A DNA stretch of 64,000 bases from Nocardia vinacea (GTDB taxonomy: Bacteria; Actinomycetota; Actinomycetes; Mycobacteriales; Mycobacteriaceae): positions 7,006,001 through 7,070,000 of the forward strand of contig NZ_CP109149.1 in assembly GCF_035920345.1 (NCBI RefSeq), given 5' to 3'. Position 1 is the stretch's first letter, and each line of letters starts with the position of its first letter. This document shows, in pieces, positions 58,064 through 64,000 of this stretch. The notes under the pieces were generated by a model. It saw only the letters and a program-made list of their open reading frames with translations. It was not told where the DNA came from and did not search any database. Position numbers and translations under genes: made by a program.

Positions 58064-61000
58064 GTGACAACCACGCACGCCGGGCAACACATCGACACCG
58101 AAGCCCCCTCGGAAAGATCCGCACCACCGGTTCCGCATCGTGGACACGGACGGTTGCGCGAGGTCCCGCATGTCGCGGGTCTGCTCCTTGGCGTGTTCGC
58201 CGTGCTCTGCTTCCTGTGGAGCCTTTCGCCCGGACTGCGATATCTGACGCACGTACCGCGTCGCTACATCGACCTGTACTACTTCGACGCACCGGATACC
58301 AGCCTCGTGTGGGCGCTGGTGGTCGGTCTGCTCGCGGGGGCGACGGCCAGTCGCAAGCGAATCGCCTGGTGGTTGCTGCTCGGCTATATCGCGCTCTACG
58401 CACTGGCGAATGTGCTCGAATTCGCCGACGAGGGCAATATGCACGCGCTGGTGGCCGCAGTGGTGCAGCTCGCCGCGATCGGAGTGCTGCTCGCGTCCTG
58501 GCGGGAGTTCTACACAAAGGTGCGCCGGGGGGCTGGCTGGAAGGCGTTGGGCGTCCTGGCCGGCGGTCTCGCCATCGGCTGTCTGCTCGGTTGGGGTCTG
58601 GTGGAACTGTTCCCCGGTTCACTGCCTCGCGGCGTGCAGCGGCCGCTGTGGTCGGTCTATCGGGTGACGGCCGCGGTGCTGGTGGACAACGAACATTTCG
58701 ACGGCCATCCGCGCCCGTTCGTCAACTTCCTGCTCGGTCTCTTCGGCGCCATCGCGCTGCTGGCCGCGGTGGTCATCCTGCTGCGTTCGCAACGTGCGGG
58801 CAATGCGATGACCGGCACCGACGAATCCGCGATCCGCGGGCTGCTGGAGCGCGCCGACACCGAGGATTCGCTCGGCTACTTCGCGACCCGGCGCGATAAA
58901 GCCGTGGTGTTCGCGCCGAGTGGCAAGGCGGCGCTGACCTATCGCGTCGAATTGGGCGTATGCCTCGCCAGTGGTGATCCGATCGGTATTCGCGAGGCCT
59001 GGCCGCAGGCGATCGATGCGTGGCTGCAGTTGGCCGACCAATTCGGTTGGGCCCCAGCGGTCATGGGCGCGAGCGAACTCGGTGCGACGGCATACCGGCG
59101 GGCCGGACTTTCGGCGCTGCGCCTCGGTGACGAGGCCATTCTCGACACCAGGACTTTCTCGCTCGCGGGCCCGGAGATGAAGCAGGTCCGCCAGGCCGCG
59201 AATCGGTTGCGCAAACACGGGATCACCGTGCGGATCCGCCGCCATCGCGATATTCCGGCCGAGGAATTCCGGCAGGTGATCACCCGTGCCGACGCCTGGC
59301 GCGATACCGAAACCGAGCGCGGCTTCTCCATGGCGCTCGGCCGCCTCGGCGATCGGCTGGACGGCGACTGCCTGCTGGTCGAGGCGGTCAAGCCCACCCG
59401 CCAGCCCACCACCACCCTCAACGGACAGCCTTCGGCTGGCTCATCCGAACCCGAGGAGCGGGTGCTCGGCATGCTGTCGCTGGTGCCGTGGGGACGCACC
59501 GGTGCTTCACTCGAACTGATGCGTCGAGATCCACACGGCCCCAACGGTGTCATGGAGCTGATGATCTCCCAGCTCGCGCTGACCTCCGAACAGCATGGCA
59601 TCACCAAGGTTTCGCTGAACTTCGCGGTATTCCGCTCCGTCTTCGAAGAGGGCGGACGTATCGGCGCCGGACCCGTGCTGCGGCTGTGGCGCGGTGTGCT
59701 GCTTTTCTTTTCGCGCTGGTGGCAGTTGGAGGCGCTGTACCGGTCGAATGTGAAGTATCAGCCATACTGGGTGCCCCGGTTCTTCCTGTTCGAGGAGCGC
59801 AGGCAACTACCTCGGGTGGCCATCGCCAGTGCGCTCGCCGAGGGCTTCCTACCGCGCTTCGGCAAGGAACCCGAGACCATCACCCACACCGGTCTGCACA
59901 GTGCGGTACCCACGGGCGTCACCGGACTGCACACCGACGGCAGTCCGCCGGATCTGCCGGACAACGTCGGTGTGGAACAGCTTCCCCGCCGCCCGGAGCA
60001 GGTGCGGGTGCGCATGGACAAACTCGACCGGCTCGCGTCCGCCGGCGTCGACGCCTATCCGGTCGCCTATCCCCCGACGCATACCGTTGCGGCAGCGCGT
60101 CGTTCACCGCGCGGAACCACGGTGCGGGTCTGCGGCCGACTGCTGCGCATCCGCGATTACGGCGGTGTGATCTTCGCGGTGGTCCGGGACTGGACCGACG
60201 ATATCCAGCTGGTCATCGACCGCGATCGGGTCGGCGTCGAACGCAGCGCCGAATTCGGCGAATTCTTCGACCTCGGCGACCTCATCGAGGTCAGCGGCCG
60301 GATCGGGCACAGTCGGCGCGGCGAACTCTCGCTGCTGGCCGCGGACTGGCGGATGATCGGCAAATGCCTGCATCCGCTGCCGGACAAGTGGAAGGGTCTG
60401 GCCGATCCCGAGGCCAGGGTGCGTCAGCGCTACGTCGATATGGCGATCAATCCCGAGGTCCGCGAGATGCTGAGCAAGCGGACCGCGGTGGTGCGCTCGC
60501 TGCGGGATTCGTTGAACGCCTGGGGATATCTCGAGGTGGAGACCCCGATCCTGCAGAAGGTGCACGGCGGGGCCAATGCGACACCGTTCCTCACCCATAT
60601 CAATGCCTACGATCTGGATCTGTATCTGCGGATCGCGCCCGAGCTGTATCTCAAGCGGCTGTGCGTCGGCGGTATGGAGAAGGTCTTCGAAATCGGGCGC
60701 AACTTCCGCAACGAGGGTGTGGACTTCAGCCACAATCCGGAGTTCACCAGCCTGGAAGCCTATGAGGCACATGCCGATTACGAGCGGATGATGCAGCTGG
60801 CCCGCCAGCTCATCCAGAACGCCGCACAGGCCGCCAATGGTTCGATGGTGGCACTGCGACCCAAACCGGACGGCTCCTTCGAAGAGGTGGACATCTCCGG
60901 GGAGTGGACGGTGAAGACCGTGCACGGCGCGGTATCGGAGGTACTCGGCACCAAGATCACCCCGCAGACCACGCTCGACGAGCTGCGCGAACTCTGCGAT

Positions 61001-61444
61001 AAGGCGGAGGTGCCCTATCAGCACGGCTGGGATACCGGGCAGGTCGTGCAGGAAATGTACGAGCATCTGGTCGAATCCCATACGGAGAAGCCGACTTTCT
61101 ACATCGACTTTCCCACCTCGGTCTCCCCGCTGACCCGCGCGCACCGCAGCATCCCCGGCGTGACCGAGCGCTGGGATCTGGTCGCCTGGGGCGTCGAATT
61201 GGGTACGGCCTACAGCGAACTCACCGATCCGATCGAACAGCGACGCAGGCTCACCGAACAGTCGATGCTCGCGGCCAACGGCGATCCGGAAGCGATGGAG
61301 CTGGACGAGGACTTCCTGCAGGCGCTCGAGCATGCGATGCCGCCGACCGGCGGTTTGGGCATGGGAGTTGACCGCATCGTCATGTTGATCACCGGACGTA
61401 GCATCCGCGAGACGCTGCCCTTCCCATTGGTGAAGCCGCGGTGA
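58064..61444 (+). CDS. lysX: Bifunctional lysyl-tRNA synthetase / lysylphosphatidylglycerol synthase LysX
   Basis: 1126 residues. Residues 1-245 are membrane helices. Residues 245-600 form the DUF2156 (MprF-type) lysyl transferase domain that moves lysine from Lys-tRNA to phosphatidylglycerol. Residues 640-1126 are a lysyl-tRNA synthetase: an OB fold ([19 protein letters not shown]), motif 2 ([21 protein letters not shown] at about 875) and motif 3 ([15 protein letters not shown] near 1100). Both halves look intact. It gives the membrane positive charge and resistance to cationic peptides in mycobacteria. A GTG start is used. Its end is followed by a small Lys-rich membrane protein. Confidence 0.95.
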   Translation: MTTTHAGQHIDTEAPSERSAPPVPHRGHGRLREVPHVAGLLLGVFAVLCFLWSLSPGLRYLTHVPRRYIDLYYFDAPDTSLVWALVVGLLAGATASRKRIAWWLLLGYIALYALANVLEFADEGNMHALVAAVVQLAAIGVLLASWREFYTKVRRGAGWKALGVLAGGLAIGCLLGWGLVELFPGSLPRGVQRPLWSVYRVTAAVLVDNEHFDGHPRPFVNFLLGLFGAIALLAAVVILLRSQRAGNAMTGTDESAIRGLLERADTEDSLGYFATRRDKAVVFAPSGKAALTYRVELGVCLASGDPIGIREAWPQAIDAWLQLADQFGWAPAVMGASELGATAYRRAGLSALRLGDEAILDTRTFSLAGPEMKQVRQAANRLRKHGITVRIRRHRDIPAEEFRQVITRADAWRDTETERGFSMALGRLGDRLDGDCLLVEAVKPTRQPTTTLNGQPSAGSSEPEERVLGMLSLVPWGRTGASLELMRRDPHGPNGVMELMISQLALTSEQHGITKVSLNFAVFRSVFEEGGRIGAGPVLRLWRGVLLFFSRWWQLEALYRSNVKYQPYWVPRFFLFEERRQLPRVAIASALAEGFLPRFGKEPETITHTGLHSAVPTGVTGLHTDGSPPDLPDNVGVEQLPRRPEQVRVRMDKLDRLASAGVDAYPVAYPPTHTVAAARRSPRGTTVRVCGRLLRIRDYGGVIFAVVRDWTDDIQLVIDRDRVGVERSAEFGEFFDLGDLIEVSGRIGHSRRGELSLLAADWRMIGKCLHPLPDKWKGLADPEARVRQRYVDMAINPEVREMLSKRTAVVRSLRDSLNAWGYLEVETPILQKVHGGANATPFLTHINAYDLDLYLRIAPELYLKRLCVGGMEKVFEIGRNFRNEGVDFSHNPEFTSLEAYEAHADYERMMQLARQLIQNAAQAANGSMVALRPKPDGSFEEVDISGEWTVKTVHGAVSEVLGTKITPQTTLDELRELCDKAEVPYQHGWDTGQVVQEMYEHLVESHTEKPTFYIDFPTSVSPLTRAHRSIPGVTERWDLVAWGVELGTAYSELTDPIEQRRRLTEQSMLAANGDPEAMELDEDFLQALEHAMPPTGGLGMGVDRIVMLITGRSIRETLPFPLVKPR

Positions 61445-61552
61445 GGATCTCACTATGAAATATTGCAACCGGAGAAAGTTTCCCATACGGTAATCGCCCG
61501 GTAGCCTTGATGATTCGGCCCCGGGAGGAGGCCGTTACCTTCGACACTGGGG

Positions 61553-61786
61553 ATGCATATGTATCTTGACCTGCTGACCAACACCGCTCTGCTGGACCCG
61601 CAGGTGTGGGCAAGCGCGGACACCTGGACCAGCTCGGACACGTTGGCGTCGACGATGGAGTTCGCGGCCAAGAAAAAGAAGAAGAGCAGCAGTGGGCTGA
61701 TCATCGGCGGCATCTGCTGCCTGGTCGTCGTCGCCCTGATCGTCGGCGGCATCTACCTGTTGACCCAGCGCAAGAAGCAGCAGTAA
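61553..61786 (+). CDS. Small Lys-rich membrane protein, 77 aa
   Basis: A short Leu/Trp-rich N-terminus (LLTNTALLDPQVWASAD), then a run of basic residues (AAKKKKKSSSG), one transmembrane helix (LIIGGICCLVVVALIVGGIYLL) and a basic tail (TQRKKQQ). Looks like a single-pass protein with its Lys-rich loop inside. It follows lysX at 108 bp and ends at a terminator. Function unknown. Confidence 0.6.
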   Translation: MHMYLDLLTNTALLDPQVWASADTWTSSDTLASTMEFAAKKKKKSSSGLIIGGICCLVVVALIVGGIYLLTQRKKQQ

Positions 61787-61794
61787 ATCCACGA

Positions 61795-61829
61795 AAACGG
61801 CCCGGCTCGCATCGCGAACCGGGCCGTTT
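61795..61829. terminator. Bidirectional terminator hairpin
   Basis: Stem AAACGGCCCGG / CCGGGCCGTTT with a 13-base loop that can extend pairing (TCGC/GCGA). Followed by a T-rich end (TTTCGG) on the plus strand and A-rich on the minus, between the small membrane gene and the convergent MFS gene. Confidence 0.85.
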
Positions 61830-61841
61830 CGGTATTTCGGA

Positions 61842-63359
61842 CTAGATGGCGGTGCGTTCGGAGGCCACCTCGGCCTCGAGCAGCAGTTCATCATCGAGTT
61901 CGTCGTGCGGCTGCGCCGGCACCAACTTCAGCACCACCACCGCCGCGACCAGCGCGGCGACCACCAGTGCGGCGCCGATCCAGAACGCCAGGTGGAATCC
62001 GTTGGTGAGCGCCACGTTTGCGGCGACACCGTCCTTCAACAGATGTTCGGTCTTGCTCGCCGACAGTGTGGCCAGCACCGCCAGGCCGAGTGCACCACCG
62101 ACCTGCATGGTGGTGTTGGCCAGACCAGAGGCCAGCCCGGCCTCCTGCGGCTCGACCCCCGACATCGCCAGATTCATCAGCGACGGGAAGGCCAGACCCG
62201 CACCGGTGCCGAACAGCGCCATCGGGCCGAAGATGTCGATCCAGTAGTTGCCGTCCACCGGCGCCTGGGTCAACCAGAGCAGTGCGACGAGGATCAGCAG
62301 CAGACCGGGAATCAGCACCTTACGGGCGCCGAAGCGCATCACCAGATGTTCGGAGTAGCGCACCGACAGCAGACCCATGATCGCCGCGACCGGGAAGAAG
62401 GCCGTGCCGAGCTGGATCGGCGAATAGCCGAGCACCTGCTTCAGGTAGAGCGAACCCATGAAGAACATGCCGAACATGCCCGCCACGGTCAGCACCTGGA
62501 TCACATTGGCGCCGGACAGATTCCGTGAGCGGAAGATCTTCAGCGGCATCAGCGGGGTGGCCGCCGTCGCCTCCCGCGCGATGAATCCGGCGAGCAGCAC
62601 CAGCGCGGCCGCGCCGAGCCCGAGCGTGACCGGATCGGTCCAGCCGTATTCCGCCGCCGGCTTGACGATCGTGTAGACACCGAGCATCAGCGCCGCCGTG
62701 ATCAGCACGGCGCCGGGCACATCCGCGCCGTCCTTCAGTCCGGCGCCCTTGTCCTTGTCCAGGATCTTCAGCGCGCCGAGGCCGACCGCGATGCCGATCG
62801 GCAGGTTGACCAGGAAGATCAGCCGCCAGTCCAGGGCGGTCAGAAAACCGCCGAGCAGCAGGCCGATCGCACCACCGGCCGACGCGACGAAGGCGTAGCG
62901 ACCGATCGCCTTGGCCTGCTCGCGCGGATCCGGGAACATCGCGAAGATCATGCCGAGGATGACCGCCGAGGTCATGGCGCCGCCGATGCCCTGCAGGAAG
63001 CGGGCCGCGATAAGGGTCACCTCGTTGACGGCCGCACCACACAGCGCCGAGGCCAGGGTGAAGACCGCCAGTCCGGACAGGAACATGGTGCGGCGACCGA
63101 TGAGGTCACCGAGTCGGCCGGCCAGCATGAGCAGGCCGCCGAAGGAGATCAGATATCCGTTCACCACCCAGGCCAGACCTGATGCGGTGAAGCCCAGGTC
63201 GGTCTGGATGTCCGCGAGCGCGACATTCACGATCGTCGCATCGAGCACGATCATCAGCATGCCGCCGCACAACACATAGAGGGCGAGCCAGCGCTTGCTG
63301 TCCGAACCGGCCGGGGCGTCCCCCACCTGTCTATGTCGTTCTTTTGCTTCCGTCACCAC
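61842..63359 (-). CDS. DHA2-family MFS multidrug efflux transporter
   Basis: 505 residues with 14 predicted transmembrane helices. LDATIVNVALADIQTDLGF is the DHA2 helix 1 pattern, GRLGDLIGRRTMF is motif A and RFLQGIGGAMTSAVILGMI is close to motif C. It resembles EmrB/QacA-type H+-driven exporters of drugs or cationic dyes. The divergent HxlR-type regulator and the AT-rich spacer with a palindrome suggest it is induced by a substrate. Confidence 0.92.
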   Translation of the reverse strand: MVTEAKERHRQVGDAPAGSDSKRWLALYVLCGGMLMIVLDATIVNVALADIQTDLGFTASGLAWVVNGYLISFGGLLMLAGRLGDLIGRRTMFLSGLAVFTLASALCGAAVNEVTLIAARFLQGIGGAMTSAVILGMIFAMFPDPREQAKAIGRYAFVASAGGAIGLLLGGFLTALDWRLIFLVNLPIGIAVGLGALKILDKDKGAGLKDGADVPGAVLITAALMLGVYTIVKPAAEYGWTDPVTLGLGAAALVLLAGFIAREATAATPLMPLKIFRSRNLSGANVIQVLTVAGMFGMFFMGSLYLKQVLGYSPIQLGTAFFPVAAIMGLLSVRYSEHLVMRFGARKVLIPGLLLILVALLWLTQAPVDGNYWIDIFGPMALFGTGAGLAFPSLMNLAMSGVEPQEAGLASGLANTTMQVGGALGLAVLATLSASKTEHLLKDGVAANVALTNGFHLAFWIGAALVVAALVAAVVVLKLVPAQPHDELDDELLLEAEVASERTAI

Positions 63360-63419
63360 AGACGCCTTCCACCCGAAGATCGTTACTGTGGCACGCTAGC
63401 AACACTTAGTCCTAAAAGA

Positions 63420-63438
63420 CAACTAATTAATTCAGTTG
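63420..63438. promoter_or_regulatory. Palindrome between MFS and HxlR genes
   Basis: CAACTAATTAATTCAGTTG: CAACT/AGTTG arms with an AATTAATT centre in an AT-rich patch, 61 bases from the MFS start and 27 from the regulator start. Candidate operator. Confidence 0.55.
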
Positions 63439-63464
63439 AAGAATCGACTGATATGCTGTAGCTC

Positions 63465-64000
63465 ATGACTGTTGCCCCGGAGCAGCGCGCCAAGCGCAGC
63501 TACCACGACGCCTGCGGTGCCGCCCGCGCGCTCGACCTCGTCGGCGAGCGCTGGAGCCTGCTCGTGGTACGCGAACTACTCCTGGGCCCCAAGCGCTTCA
63601 CCGATCTGCGCGCCGGACTGCCCGGCATCAGTCCCAATGTGCTCTCGCAGCGGCTCGAGGAACTCGTCCAGATCGGCGTCGTACACAAGCGCAAGCTGCC
63701 GCCGCCGGTCGGCGCCGCCGTCTACGACCTCACCGATTGGGGTCGCGAACTCGATTCGGTGATCATGGCGCTCAACCGCTGGGGCGCCCGCTCCCCCAAC
63801 AGCTACCGCTGCTCCGAGGTATCCACCGACTCCCTGGTGGTCACCCTGCGCAACTTCTTCAAGCCCGAATCCGCCGCGGGCGTGCACACGGACTACGACC
63901 TGCACTTCACCGGATCCGATTCCGGCACAGACGAATTCCACGCTATGGTCGCCGACGGCACCTTTACCATCACCCGCGGCGCCACCGGCCGCGCGGCCAC
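63465..64000 (+). CDS. HxlR-family regulator, 3' end outside window
   Basis: At least 178 residues. Winged helix at residues 10-95: CGAARALDLVGERWSLLVVREL, LPGISPNVLSQRLEEL, then wing and VYDLTDWGREL. This is the HxlR/MarR-like family, including the conserved N-terminal Cys that senses oxidants in some members. Beyond residue 110 the sequence (VVTLRNFFKPESAAGVHTDY) resembles an SCP2-like lipid-binding region. It is divergent from the DHA2 pump and probably controls it. The C-terminus runs off the window. Confidence 0.85.
   Translation, partial: MTVAPEQRAKRSYHDACGAARALDLVGERWSLLVVRELLLGPKRFTDLRAGLPGISPNVLSQRLEELVQIGVVHKRKLPPPVGAAVYDLTDWGRELDSVIMALNRWGARSPNSYRCSEVSTDSLVVTLRNFFKPESAAGVHTDYDLHFTGSDSGTDEFHAMVADGTFTITRGATGRAA

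Overview
The window reads as chromosomal DNA of a mycolic-acid actinobacterium, most likely Nocardia. It is GC-rich throughout. It carries a PE/PPE/EspG gene trio, a lysX fusion gene and IdeR-type iron boxes. The gene order from serS through septum-formation protein, metallopeptidase, histidine phosphatase, pheA, DUF2470 protein, ferritin, glpQ, sodA and an Rv3847-like gene to rraA matches, from memory, the M. tuberculosis Rv3834c-Rv3853 block. In M. tuberculosis that block lies close to oriC.

Layout. 1-5830 is accessory DNA: two decayed IS30-type transposase remnants around a PurN-like gene, a small secreted protein, a coiled-coil protein and a tyrosine integrase that abuts tRNA-Gly(GCC). 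5831-20174 holds a NmrA-like oxidoreductase with a divergent AraC regulator, two PlsC acyltransferases, a lipoprotein, a metallo-beta-lactamase/Rieske fusion, a Gly/Trp-repeat exported protein, two transporters, a DUF2236 oxygenase with its TetR neighbour, and a membrane GGDEF-EAL protein. 20248-43437 is the conserved block. It is interrupted by a PE-PPE-EspG cassette and an NAD(P)H oxidoreductase/MerR pair. It includes an iron section (IdeR box, DUF2470 protein, two tandem ferritins), a glpQ operon with a threefold 71-bp leader repeat, msrA and sodA, and a manganese riboswitch in front of a GDT1/TMEM165-type exporter. 43564-64000 has an SDR/TetR group, a methyltransferase, a GNAT protein, htpG, a RecB-like nuclease, a copper cluster (YcnI-like, CopC, CopD), rraA, lysX and a DHA2 efflux pump with a divergent HxlR-type regulator.

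The shared theme of the middle is metal and oxidative-stress handling: iron sensing and storage (IdeR boxes, ferritins, DUF2470), manganese (SodA, Mn riboswitch and exporter), copper (YcnI/CopC/CopD) and repair (MsrA, rhodanese).

Three kinds of structure are not explained by ordinary genes. (1) Three tandem 71-bp units upstream of the zinc-ribbon membrane gene at 36931-37965 each encode a 24-residue ORF, chained by ATGA/ATGA/GTGA overlaps. (2) Two dispersed repeat families are present: a 95-bp hairpin family with near-identical arms, and a ~135-bp family ending in a Shine-Dalgarno-like sequence. (3) The first of the two tandem ferritins has lost key ferroxidase ligands. All identifications come from reading the sequence; no database search was run.
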